From Ancylobacter sp. WKF20 (GTDB lineage: Bacteria > Pseudomonadota > Alphaproteobacteria > Rhizobiales > Xanthobacteraceae): a stretch of DNA of 64,000 bases. Below, piece by piece: positions 26,294-33,673 of this stretch (positions within the stretch are counted from its first letter, which is position 1; the number at the start of each line of letters is the position of its first letter). The translations under genes and the position numbers were made by a program. The stretch is from assembly GCF_029760895.1 (NCBI RefSeq), contig NZ_CP121679.1, positions 558,001-622,000 of the forward strand. Reading direction: 5' to 3'. A model generated the notes under the pieces. It ran no database searches. It had not been told where the DNA came from and saw only the letters and a program-made list of their open reading frames with translations.

Positions 26294-28156
26294 CTAGAGT
26301 TGCGCTTCCAGCTCTTCGAGCTGCGCGGAGAGCGTGATCCAGCGCTCCTCCGCCTCGGCCAGCTTTTCGCCACAGGCGCCACGGCTGGTGGCGAGGCGAG
26401 CGGCTTCACGCGGGTCTTTCTCATAAAGGCCGGGCGCGCCGAGCTTGCCGTCGAGCTCCGCGAGCTCCTTCTCCAGCTTCGCCATCGCCGCTTCCGCATC
26501 CTTGATCTGCTTGCGCAGAGGGCCAAGTGCCGGGCGCTTCGGCGCGGCGGGCTTCGCTTCGGCGTCTTTCCGGACCGTCTCCTTGGGAGAGGACCGGCGC
26601 AGGACGAGCTGCTGATACTCGTCGAGATCGCCCTCATAGGGCCGCACCGTGCCGTCCGCTACCAGCCAGAGCCGCTCGGCAGCGGCGTCGAGCAGCGAGC
26701 GGTCATGGCTGATAAGGATCACCGCGCCGGGAAACTCGTTCAGCGCCTCCACCAGCGCCTGGCGTGCGGCGATGTCGAGATGGTTGGTCGGCTCGTCGAG
26801 AATGAGCAGATGCGGGCCGCGAAAAGCGGCCAGCCCCAGCAGCAGCCGGGCTTTCTCGCCACCGGACAGCGCGGCGATCTTGGTGTTGGCCGGTTCGCCG
26901 GAAAATCCCATCTCGGCCGCCCGCGCCCGTACCTTCGCCTCCGGCGCGTCCGGCATCAGGCGCCGCACATGGTCATAGACCGTGTCCTCGGCGATCAGCT
27001 CGTCGAGCTGGTGCTGGGCGAGATAGGCGATCTCCAGCCCGCCGGCCTTCACCATGCGCCCGCCGAGCGGGGCCAGCCGATCCGAGATCAGCTTGGCAAA
27101 GGTGGATTTGCCATTGCCGTTCGGGCCGAGCAGGGCGATGCGGTCGTCATGGTCGATGCGCAGCGTCAGGTTCTTGAGGATCGGCTTGCCCGGCTCATAG
27201 CCTGCTGAAACACCGTCGAGCGTCAGGATGGGCGGGGAGAGCTGCCGCTCGGGATGGCGGATGGAGATGGCAGCGGCCGCCTCGCCCACCGCCTCGGCGA
27301 TCGGCGCCATGCGCGCCAGCGCCTTCAGGCGGGACTGGGCCTGCCGTGCCTTGGTCGCCTTGGCTCGGAAGCGCTGGACGAAGGCCTCCATATGCTTGCG
27401 CTTGGCCTCCTGCTTCATCCGCGCCTTCTGGTCCACGGCCAGCTTGTCCGCCCGCTGGCGCTCGAAGCTGTCATAGCCGCCGCGCCACAGGGTGAGCTTG
27501 CGCTGGTCGAGATGCAGAATGAAGGAGACCGACTGGTTCAGCAGCTCGCGATCATGACTGACGATCAGAACGGTGCGCGGGTAGTGCGCGAGGTAGTCCT
27601 GCAGCCAGAGCGTGCCTTCAAGGTCGAGATAATTGGTGGGTTCGTCGAGCAGCAGCAGGTCGGGCTCGGCGAACAGCACGGCGGCGAGCGCCACGCGCAT
27701 CCGCCAGCCGCCAGAGAATTCCGCGCAGGCCCGCTGTTGCGCCGCCTCATCAAAGCCGAGGCCGGCAAGGATCCGGGCGGCGCGCGCCGGGGCGGCATGG
27801 GCGTCGATATCGACGAGGCGCAACTCGATATCGGCGATGCGGCCCGGATCGCTCGCGCTCTCGCGTTCCTTCAGCAGCCGCGCGCGCTCGGTATCGGCGG
27901 CGAGCACGACATCGATCAACCGCTCGGGCCCGGCAGGTGCTTCCTGCGCGACCTGGCCGATGCGCGCGGCGCCGGGCAGGCGGATGTCACCGGTCTCCAG
28001 CGACAAATGGCCGGTGATGGCGCGGAACAGCGTCGTCTTGCCGGTGCCGTTGCGCCCGACCAGGCCGACCCGCGCGCCCTCGGGGATGAAGACGGAGGCG
28101 TGATCGATGAGCAGCCGGCCGGCCACGCGCAGCGAAATGTCGTCGAAGGTGATCAT
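26294..28156 (-). CDS. ABC-F family ATPase
   Basis: Soluble twin-ATPase of the ABC-F class, which act on the ribosome as translation factors or antibiotic protectors rather than as transporters. 620 residues from the ATG at 28156. First domain: GLVGRNGTGKTTLFRAITG (Walker A), FSGGWRMRVALA (signature), LLLLDEPTNYLDL (Walker B). A charged linker of about 80 residues (RQRADKLAVDQKARMKQEAK) is the ribosome-contacting region. Second domain: LLGPNGNGKSTFAKLI, ALSGGEKARLLLGL and LLILDEPTNHLDI. A coiled-coil tail rich in Glu and Lys ends the protein, as in Uup/YheS types. No membrane segment is present. I cannot assign a subfamily with certainty. Confidence 0.92.
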   Translation of the reverse strand: MITFDDISLRVAGRLLIDHASVFIPEGARVGLVGRNGTGKTTLFRAITGHLSLETGDIRLPGAARIGQVAQEAPAGPERLIDVVLAADTERARLLKERESASDPGRIADIELRLVDIDAHAAPARAARILAGLGFDEAAQQRACAEFSGGWRMRVALAAVLFAEPDLLLLDEPTNYLDLEGTLWLQDYLAHYPRTVLIVSHDRELLNQSVSFILHLDQRKLTLWRGGYDSFERQRADKLAVDQKARMKQEAKRKHMEAFVQRFRAKATKARQAQSRLKALARMAPIAEAVGEAAAAISIRHPERQLSPPILTLDGVSAGYEPGKPILKNLTLRIDHDDRIALLGPNGNGKSTFAKLISDRLAPLGGRMVKAGGLEIAYLAQHQLDELIAEDTVYDHVRRLMPDAPEAKVRARAAEMGFSGEPANTKIAALSGGEKARLLLGLAAFRGPHLLILDEPTNHLDIAARQALVEALNEFPGAVILISHDRSLLDAAAERLWLVADGTVRPYEGDLDEYQQLVLRRSSPKETVRKDAEAKPAAPKRPALGPLRKQIKDAEAAMAKLEKELAELDGKLGAPGLYEKDPREAARLATSRGACGEKLAEAEERWITLSAQLEELEAQL

Positions 28157-28345
28157 GCGCGTCTTGTGCCGCGCGGAGGGCGGTGCGGCAAGGGGGATGG
28201 GGTGGGGAAGTGCCGTGCCTCGCGGCTGAAGAGGGAGCTGACAGGGCCCGCGGGGAAGGGCGGGGGCGAAATGCACGCGCTCTTTACGCAGCCGCAGGAA
28301 TCCTACTAAATTAGTCGAATACTTTAGGTCTCAGGAGATCCATCC

Positions 28346-29158
28346 ATGTGTGTTCCCGGTTGCCAGGAAGCCGTTGCGCGCCAGCTCTCCCGGCGCAGCC
28401 TGTTCAAGAGCGCGGCCGCGACGGCAGCAGCCTTCTCCGCCTTGCCCGTCGCCGGCGCTTTTGCCACGACCACCAGCTTTTCCAAGGTGGTGGATCTGAC
28501 CCATGTGCTTGACCCGTCCTTTCCCACTTTCTTCGGAAAGCCGCAGCTCGAGATCCGCAAGCTGTTCAGTTTCGAGAAGGACGGTTTCAACCTCAACGAA
28601 TGGGTGGTGAACGAGCATACCGGTACGCATCTCGACACGCCGTTCCACTTCTCCAAGGATGGCCCGAGTGCCGAACAACTGCCGATCGACACGCTGGTCG
28701 TGCCGCTGGCGGTGATCGACGTGTCGGCCAAGGCGACGGCGAATCCGGATTATCAGCTCACGGCCGAGGATATCGCGGCCTATGAGGCGGCGAATGGCAA
28801 GCTGCCGCCGGGGGCCGCCGTGGCGCTTTATTCCGGCTGGGACAAGCTGGTGGCGACCGACAAGTTCCGCAACGCCGATGCCGCCGGGACGCTGCATTTC
28901 CCCGGCTTCCACCCGGATGTCGCGGCGGTGCTGATCGAGAAGGGCGCGTCCGGTGTGGTGGTGGACACACTGTCGCTCGACTATGGCGCCTCGAAGGATT
29001 TCGCCTTCCATTACAAGTGGCTAGGCTCCGGCCATTGGGGCGTGGAAGCCGCCAGCAATCTTGGCACACTCCCGGCCAAGGGCGCGACGCTGGTGGTCGG
29101 CGGGCCGAAGATCAAGGGCGCCTCGGGCGGGCCGAGCCGCGTCCTCGCATTGGTCTGA
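28346..29158 (+). CDS. Exported cyclase-family (kynurenine formamidase-like) hydrolase
   Basis: 270 residues. The N-terminus SRRSLFKSAAATAAAFSALP is a twin-arginine signal, so the protein is probably exported folded. The mature part carries VVDLTHVLDPSFPTF and the metal-binding signature NEHTGTHLDTPFHF (about 91-104), which define the cyclase superfamily with bacterial kynurenine formamidase. GFHPDVAAVLIEKGASGVVVDT is a second family region. The substrate is not evident: kynurenine formamidases are normally cytoplasmic and about 210 residues, so an exported amidohydrolase of another substrate is likely. AGGAG precedes the ATG; it is transcribed alone, divergent from the ABC-F gene. Confidence 0.82.
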   Translation: MCVPGCQEAVARQLSRRSLFKSAAATAAAFSALPVAGAFATTTSFSKVVDLTHVLDPSFPTFFGKPQLEIRKLFSFEKDGFNLNEWVVNEHTGTHLDTPFHFSKDGPSAEQLPIDTLVVPLAVIDVSAKATANPDYQLTAEDIAAYEAANGKLPPGAAVALYSGWDKLVATDKFRNADAAGTLHFPGFHPDVAAVLIEKGASGVVVDTLSLDYGASKDFAFHYKWLGSGHWGVEAASNLGTLPAKGATLVVGGPKIKGASGGPSRVLALV

Positions 29159-29185
29159 CGCCCGTTCATAGAGCTCGGTTGGAGC

Positions 29186-29211
29186 CGCCCGGCCGTCACA
29201 GCGGCCGGGCG
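29186..29211. terminator. Shared hairpin between cyclase and dinB-like genes
   Basis: CGCCCGGCCG (29186-29195) and CGGCCGGGCG (29202-29211) are perfect 10-bp arms with a 6-base loop. It lies 27 bases after the cyclase stop, and its right arm is inside the last codons of the convergent DinB-family gene. It could end transcription from the left; T-runs are absent. Confidence 0.45.
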
Positions 29212-29756
29212 ATGTCGGTCTCCCGCTGCCGGGCGATGAGGTCGATCGTGGGGCCAGCTTCCGGACCGCCCAAGATGGTCAGCAGCGTGTGGACCTGCCC
29301 GCGATGGTGGGTCTGGTGGTTGAACAGGTGGTCCAGCACGGTCCAGAGCGGCTGGGTGAACTGCGCCCCGGTCATATTGGCGTAGGTGATGGGCGCCAGC
29401 AGCCGCTCGGACGTCAGCGACGCCGCGAGATCGGTGATCCGTGCATCGTCCGCCACGCGGGCGGCGGCGAGATCGGCGAAGCTCTCGAAAAGCTGGGCGT
29501 CGAGCCGGTCCGGCGCCTCGCCCGTGCCGGTGATGCGGCGCAGCCAGATGCGGTCGGTCGCCAGAAGATGATTGAGCGTCCCGCACACCGAGCCGAAAAA
29601 GGCGCCGCGGTCGGCGCGAAACTCATCCGGGCTCAGCCGGGCGGCGGCTGCATAGAGGCGGGCATTGGCCCAGCGGTTGTAATCCGCAAAATTGAGGTAT
29701 CTTTGCACCATCGCGGCATCGGTGGCTGACGGCGCGGCGGAGATGAATGTCGGCAT
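29196..29756 (-). CDS. DinB-family metal-binding protein
   Basis: 186 residues of the DinB/YfiT-like four-helix bundle superfamily. The helices carry a likely metal triad of His: TLNHLLATDRIWLRR (first) and HQTHHRGQVHTLL (second and third). FADYNRWANARLYAAAARLS opens the fold. Family members include thiol-dependent transferases and damage-inducible proteins, but most, like this one, have no assigned reaction. The name does not mean DNA polymerase IV. It is not linked to neighbours; AGGGG lies about 8 bases before the ATG at 29756, and a 16-bp palindrome lies about 200 bases upstream. Confidence 0.85.
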   Translation of the reverse strand: MPTFISAAPSATDAAMVQRYLNFADYNRWANARLYAAAARLSPDEFRADRGAFFGSVCGTLNHLLATDRIWLRRITGTGEAPDRLDAQLFESFADLAAARVADDARITDLAASLTSERLLAPITYANMTGAQFTQPLWTVLDHLFNHQTHHRGQVHTLLTILGGPEAGPTIDLIARQRETDIARPL

Positions 29757-30156
29757 GAGCGGCCCCTGTACATGTCAGCCAACTCTGCCGCAGGAGCGCG
29801 CGCCAACGCCAATTCCAAAATGAAATGTCGGGCGCGCGCGAAAACGATGGATGTTTGCTTCGGGGGCTGATCCCGGCCCCGCTGCGAACAGCCGGGGCCG
29901 GGCTCGCCGAACGCAGCACCGGGTCGGCGGTACTGGCTGTGTCCGGTAGGGGCGTTCCGATCTCGGAACACCATCACCATGCCAAAGCCCGCTGCAACGG
30001 CGGCTGAACGCGCCGTTGGCCGGTGTTCATCTTCACGCTGGGGAGAAGGTCAGCCCAAAAAGAATGCCCCGGCTCCTTGGGGGGAGGAGCCGGGGCGTAT
30101 GGGCTCGCGTCGGGGCTTGGGGGAGTGGGGGATGCCGCGAGCCTATTCCTGAAATC
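29757..30156. other. 400-base gap with a palindrome and a terminator
   Basis: No gene is seen. It holds a 16-bp near-perfect dyad GTTCCGA-TC-TCGGAAC (29954-29969), which looks like a protein-binding site upstream of the DinB-family gene, and the terminator of the small gene to the right (30057-30096). Confidence 0.5.
30057..30096 (-). terminator. Terminator of the 72-residue exported protein gene
   Basis: GCCCCGGCTCC (30066-30076) and GGAGCCGGGGC (30086-30096) are perfect 11-bp arms with a 9-base loop. On the minus strand ATTCTTTTT follows. It is 60 bases beyond the stop of the small gene, which supports that gene being real. Confidence 0.85.
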
Positions 30157-30375
30157 TCAGTAGCAGACGGGGCGCTCGACCTGGACCATGCGGCCCGCAT
30201 CGCTCATCCAGCGCGTCTGCATCACGCAGTCACCCGCAACCGGTTCGGTCGGAATCTCGACCGTCGCCACCTGCGGCTGACGCTTGAAGTAACCGGTGGC
30301 CGAGGCCGCGCCCACATAGAGAGCGCTGAAGCCCATGACCGCCGCAACGGCACTGATCATCACGGTTTTCAACAT
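30157..30375 (-). CDS. Small exported or membrane protein, unknown
   Basis: 72 residues, not recognised. Residues 1-30 (MLKTVMISAVAAVMGFSALY, then VGAASA) look like a signal peptide or a single membrane anchor. The remaining 40 residues contain two cysteines (CVMQTRW and the penultimate VCY) that could pair in the periplasm. The ATG is preceded by GGAGCCGGAT, a good ribosome-binding site, and a strong terminator follows, so I regard it as a real gene. Its neighbour at 30654-30890 has the same plan: short, N-terminal hydrophobic segment, two Cys and an Arg-rich end. No function can be offered. Confidence 0.7.
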   Translation of the reverse strand: MLKTVMISAVAAVMGFSALYVGAASATGYFKRQPQVATVEIPTEPVAGDCVMQTRWMSDAGRMVQVERPVCY

Positions 30376-30653
30376 ATCCGGCTCCTTCCACCTCCCGGTG
30401 GAGCAGCCACCGGACCGTTAGAAACGCACGCCTTCCCAGAAACTCACGGGGTTACGCTCACTGTGACGCCGTACCTCGACATATTTTCCGCGCACACGGT
30501 GCCGCTGCCGGCCGCTCGGGGCGGCTGGCTGAAGAGAACGAACAACGACGCCTTCGTTCATCCGTGGTGGCCTCATGCGCTTCGTTAACGGTGACTTAAC
30601 GTGGGTACGCCGTAGAAGGTTCCAAGGATCGTTCATGAAGTCGTGAAGCGCGA
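30376..30653. other. Gap between two small genes
   Basis: 278 bases with no convincing gene, RNA or terminator. The promoter of the left small gene is presumably here; the region is less GC-rich near 30480-30500 and 30585-30610 (GTTAACGGTGACTTAACG, an imperfect repeat of TTAACG). Confidence 0.4.
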
Positions 30654-30890
30654 TTACTCGTCGAATACGCAACGGCGCCGGGTTTCGAACCGCGGCGTAC
30701 CGGAGGCGACAAAGCTGCGCTCCTGGAAGCAGCTCCGGTAGCCGGTCGGCTGCGGCTCGGTCTGGGCCTTGGCCGTGATGGCCGGCACGCCCGTACCGGC
30801 GCTGGCTCCCGCCGAGGTCAATCGCGGGAGGAGCAGGGCGCCGCCCAGCAGCAGGAGGGCGCCAAGCACAGGGAACACATACTTCGTCAT
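30654..30890 (-). CDS. Small exported or membrane protein, unknown
   Basis: 78 residues from the ATG at 30890, not recognised. Residues 1-28 ([20 protein letters not shown]) are a signal peptide or anchor. The rest is Thr/Ala-rich, then has [14 protein letters not shown] and RRRCVFDE with two cysteines near a basic end. A longer frame upstream has no typical start region, and the hydrophobic segment points to this ATG. It resembles the 72-residue neighbour in layout but not clearly in sequence. It is convergent with nothing and divergent from ndk. Confidence 0.6.
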   Translation of the reverse strand: MTKYVFPVLGALLLLGGALLLPRLTSAGASAGTGVPAITAKAQTEPQPTGYRSCFQERSFVASGTPRFETRRRCVFDE

Positions 30891-31194
30891 CACGCAGGCT
30901 TTCAGGCGAGGGGCGGGAAGGAGCCCGCCTTGCGCCGAACAGATGCGCCTCGCTCCCCTTTCCCACAAGCCGCGAACGCCCGGAACTTTCGTCGGTGCAC
31001 GCAGCTGTGTTCCAGCCCATTCCGCGGTCTCTTTTGACGGGCGCGGGGCCTCGATACGGGCTGTCCCGCCCGGCAGGCAAAGGCGCTGTGGCATGGCGGC
31101 GCGCCATGATGCAGCGGGCGTCTTGTCGGGACCGGGAGCCCCCGCTATAAGCCGCCTCGATCACGCATTCCCCACACTTTCAAGGAAGACGACC
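30891..31194 (+). promoter_or_regulatory. ndk upstream region with promoter and dyad
   Basis: No gene in these 304 bases. TTGTCG (31123-31128), a 17-base spacer and TATAAG (31146-31151) form a good sigma-70 promoter for ndk. A 7-bp perfect dyad, CATGGCG-GCG-CGCCATG at 31092-31108, lies 14 bases before the -35 box and may be an operator. Confidence 0.6.
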
Positions 31195-31617
<423 letters not shown>

Positions 31618-31652
31618 TCCTCAGTCTTCGCAGCCGATTACGCTGAGTTCAG

Positions 31653-31685
31653 GCCCCGTCCGGGCAACCGGGCGGGGCTTTTCTT
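31653..31685 (+). terminator. Terminator after ndk
   Basis: An 11-pair stem (GCCCCGTCCGG with CCGGGCGGGGC, one G-U pair) at 31653-31678 with a GCAA-type loop, followed by TTTTCTT. It lies 35 bases after the ndk stop. Confidence 0.88.
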
Positions 31686-31979
31686 GTGCGCGGCAGCGTA
31701 AACGAGCGCGTCCGCAGCATCATTAACTCGGAATAGGGGAACAGAAGGGGTTGGCGGTCGGATAGATTATTATGTATGTTGCCGCTCATGGCGCTGCGGG
31801 GGTCCGGCCACAGGAGAAGTGGCCCGCAGCGGGGATAGCCGATTTGGCGCGCCAAGAGCGCCCGGGAGTGGGCCCGCCGGAGCCACCTCCTCTTGCCTCA
31901 CCTTTGCACGGCGCGCCAACGCCGCTTGAACCAATCAAGAGAGTCTCGTCCGCACGCGGAACGAGGTGAGGGAACCATA
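31686..31979 (+). promoter_or_regulatory. Upstream region of the first TerC gene
   Basis: About 290 bases without a gene. TTGGCG (31751-31756), an 18-base spacer and TATGTT (31775-31780) make a possible promoter; this would give a leader of about 190 bases. TTATGTATG at 31770-31778 recurs inverted upstream of the second TerC gene. The leader contains a 12-bp palindrome TTGGCGCGCCAA (31844-31855). The related manganese riboswitch (yybP-ykoY) often precedes TerC genes, but its conserved boxes were not recognised here. Confidence 0.45.
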
Positions 31980-32684
31980 ATGAATTATCTTGAGCCGCTA
32001 TTCTGGCTGGCACTGTTGAAGATCATCTGGATCAACGTGCTGCTGTCCGGCGACAACGCTGTCGTCATCGCCATGGCCTGCCGGTCGCTCCCCGACAAGA
32101 TGCGCCGCACAGGCATGATTCTCGGCGCTGGTGTCGCCGTGGGCATGCGCATCGTCTTCACCGCCATCATTGCCGTGCTGCTCGGCCTGCCCTGGCTGCG
32201 CGTCGTCGGCTCGCTGGCGCTGATGTACATCGCCGTCGATCTCGTCGTCCCCGAGGCTGAAGGCGAAGAGGGCGGCGTCGCCGCGCATGACAGCCTGTGG
32301 CGCGCCGTCGGCACCATCGCGGTCGCCGACCTGGTGATGAGCCTCGACAATGTCGTCGCCATCGCCGCCGTCGCCGATGGCGACTGGACGCTGATCATCA
32401 TCGGCCTCGTCATCTCCATCCCGATGATCATCGCCGGCGCGGCGCTCATCATGGGCCTGCTGGCGCGTTTCCCCTTCCTGGTGTGGGCCGGCGCGGCTCT
32501 GCTGGGCTGGGTCGCGGGCGAGATGTTCGTCTCGGATGTGAAGGTGCTCGATTATTTCGGCGAGGCGCTTGTCCACCACTACGAATATGCGGCGGCGGCT
32601 GCGGGCGCGGTGATCGTGCTGGCGCTCGGCTGGGGCATGACGCGCCTGCGTCGTGGCTCCCACCTGCCCGAAACGCACGCCTGA
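31980..32684 (+). CDS. TerC/YjbE-family integral membrane protein (first copy)
   Basis: 234 residues with about seven membrane segments. LPLFWLALLKIIWINV-type opening then NVLLSGDNAVVIAMACRSLP and, in the second half, DLVMSLDNVVAIAAVA: the two acidic SGDNA/SLDN motifs inside membrane helices are the TerC hallmark and probably bind a cation. Family members include manganese exporters and factors for metal loading of exchanged proteins; YjbE-type substrates are unproven. GAGGTGAGG precedes the ATG at 31980. It is followed by a terminator and then a second family member in the same direction, 161 bases away. The two proteins share the motif order and about half of their residues by eye. Confidence 0.9.
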   Translation: MNYLEPLFWLALLKIIWINVLLSGDNAVVIAMACRSLPDKMRRTGMILGAGVAVGMRIVFTAIIAVLLGLPWLRVVGSLALMYIAVDLVVPEAEGEEGGVAAHDSLWRAVGTIAVADLVMSLDNVVAIAAVADGDWTLIIIGLVISIPMIIAGAALIMGLLARFPFLVWAGAALLGWVAGEMFVSDVKVLDYFGEALVHHYEYAAAAAGAVIVLALGWGMTRLRRGSHLPETHA

Positions 32685-32710
32685 CGCGCTGAATCGGGTT
32701 CCCTCCCTGA

Positions 32711-32750
32711 AGCGCCCGCGACCTCATCCGTCGCGGGCGCTTTCAGTTTC
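32711..32750 (+). terminator. Terminator after the first TerC gene
   Basis: AGCGCCCGCGAC (32711-32722) and GTCGCGGGCGCT (32730-32741) are perfect 12-bp arms with a 7-base loop, then TTCAGTTTC. It lies 27 bases past the stop and separates the two TerC genes into independent transcripts. Confidence 0.82.
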
Positions 32751-32760
32751 AGGGAAAAAA

Positions 32761-32788
32761 TCTGGCATACATAACAAGGTATGCCAGA
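32761..32788 (+). promoter_or_regulatory. 10-bp inverted repeat before the second TerC gene
   Basis: TCTGGCATAC (32761-32770) and GTATGCCAGA (32779-32788) are perfect arms with an 8-base AT-rich centre. It lies 57 bases before the second TerC start, downstream of the previous terminator. Its complement contains TTATGTATG, which also occurs upstream of the first TerC gene. It may be an operator or an RNA hairpin. Confidence 0.5.
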
Positions 32789-32844
32789 TGGGGTTGGGGC
32801 CCGGTCCTTACTGAACTCTACTTTTCGACGACCGGAGAGAACCT

Positions 32845-33594
32845 ATGGATTTTTCGAGCCCTATCTTCTGGGTCGCTCTGCTGCAGATCATCTGGATCGA
32901 CCTGCTGCTGTCCGGCGACAATGCCGTCGTCATCGCGCTTGCCTGCCGCTCGCTGCCGGAGAAGCAGCGTAAATGGGGCATTCTGCTCGGCGCCGGCGCG
33001 GCGGTTGGCCTGCGCATCATCTTCGCGCTGGTTGTATCGTACCTTCTTGGCGTTCCGCTGCTGAAGGTGGTCGGCGCCCTGCTGCTGTTCTGGATCGCCA
33101 TCAAGCTGGTGCTGGACGAGGGCGGTGACGGCCATCATGTCGAGGGCGCGGACAGCCTGTGGAAGGCCGTGCGCACCATCGCCATCGCCGATGCCGTGAT
33201 GAGCCTCGACAATGTCGTCGCCATCGCCGCGGCCGCCCGTGGCCATGCCGAGCTGTTCATCTTCGGCCTGCTGCTCACCATCCCGCTGATCATCTTCGGC
33301 TCGCAGCTCATCCTGAAGCTGATCTCGCGCTTCCCGATCCTCATCTGGTTCGGCGCGGCGCTGCTCGGCTGGATCGCCGGCGAGATGCTGGTCAGCGACA
33401 AGATCGTGCTGGAAACCATGCAGGGCCTGGGCCCGAACCTGGTCGAGACCATCGCCGATCCCGAGGATCCGGTGGGTCTCAAGCCCGCCCCGCTGCCGCA
33501 TTACCTCGCGGCTGTGGTCGGTGCGGCCTTCGTGCTGGCCTTTGGCTGGATCGTGAAGAACCGTCGTTCGGCGGCGGTGGTCGGCTCGCACTGA
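32845..33594 (+). CDS. TerC/YjbE-family integral membrane protein (second copy)
   Basis: 249 residues, paralogue of the preceding gene. FWVALLQIIWIDLLLSGDNA, CRSLPEKQRKWGILLGAG and DAVMSLDNVVAIAAAARG show the same two membrane acidic motifs. A loop of about 30 residues near the C-terminus (PNLVETIADPEDPVGLKPAP) is absent from the first copy and would face one side of the membrane. CGGAGAGAACCT precedes the ATG. Likely role: metal-ion transport or metal supply at the membrane, by analogy with TerC relatives. It ends with a strong terminator that touches the next gene. Confidence 0.9.
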   Translation: MDFSSPIFWVALLQIIWIDLLLSGDNAVVIALACRSLPEKQRKWGILLGAGAAVGLRIIFALVVSYLLGVPLLKVVGALLLFWIAIKLVLDEGGDGHHVEGADSLWKAVRTIAIADAVMSLDNVVAIAAAARGHAELFIFGLLLTIPLIIFGSQLILKLISRFPILIWFGAALLGWIAGEMLVSDKIVLETMQGLGPNLVETIADPEDPVGLKPAPLPHYLAAVVGAAFVLAFGWIVKNRRSAAVVGSH

Positions 33595-33637
33595 GCCTGT
33601 CGCGGCGTTGGCCTAACGCCGTGATGTAAAAAGATGG

Positions 33638-33672
33638 GGCGCTCCGCTAGGATGCTGGCGGAGCGCCTTTTT
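33638..33672 (+). terminator. Terminator abutting the next start codon
   Basis: GGCGCTCCGC (33638-33647) and GCGGAGCGCC (33658-33667) are perfect 10-bp arms with a 10-base loop and five T after them. The ATG of the next gene starts one base later, at 33674, and its only candidate ribosome-binding site, GGAG, is inside the right arm. Confidence 0.88.
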
Positions 33673-33673
33673 C

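Noticed and set aside
31686..31979. yybP-ykoY (manganese) riboswitch before TerC
   Set aside because: The region has a GGGGATAGCCG-like string, but the downstream conserved core of the riboswitch was not recognised. Kept only as an unassigned upstream region.
31772..32013. Short frames of 65-75 codons upstream of the first TerC gene
   Set aside because: No ribosome-binding site, no similarity, and they overlap the presumed leader on both strands.
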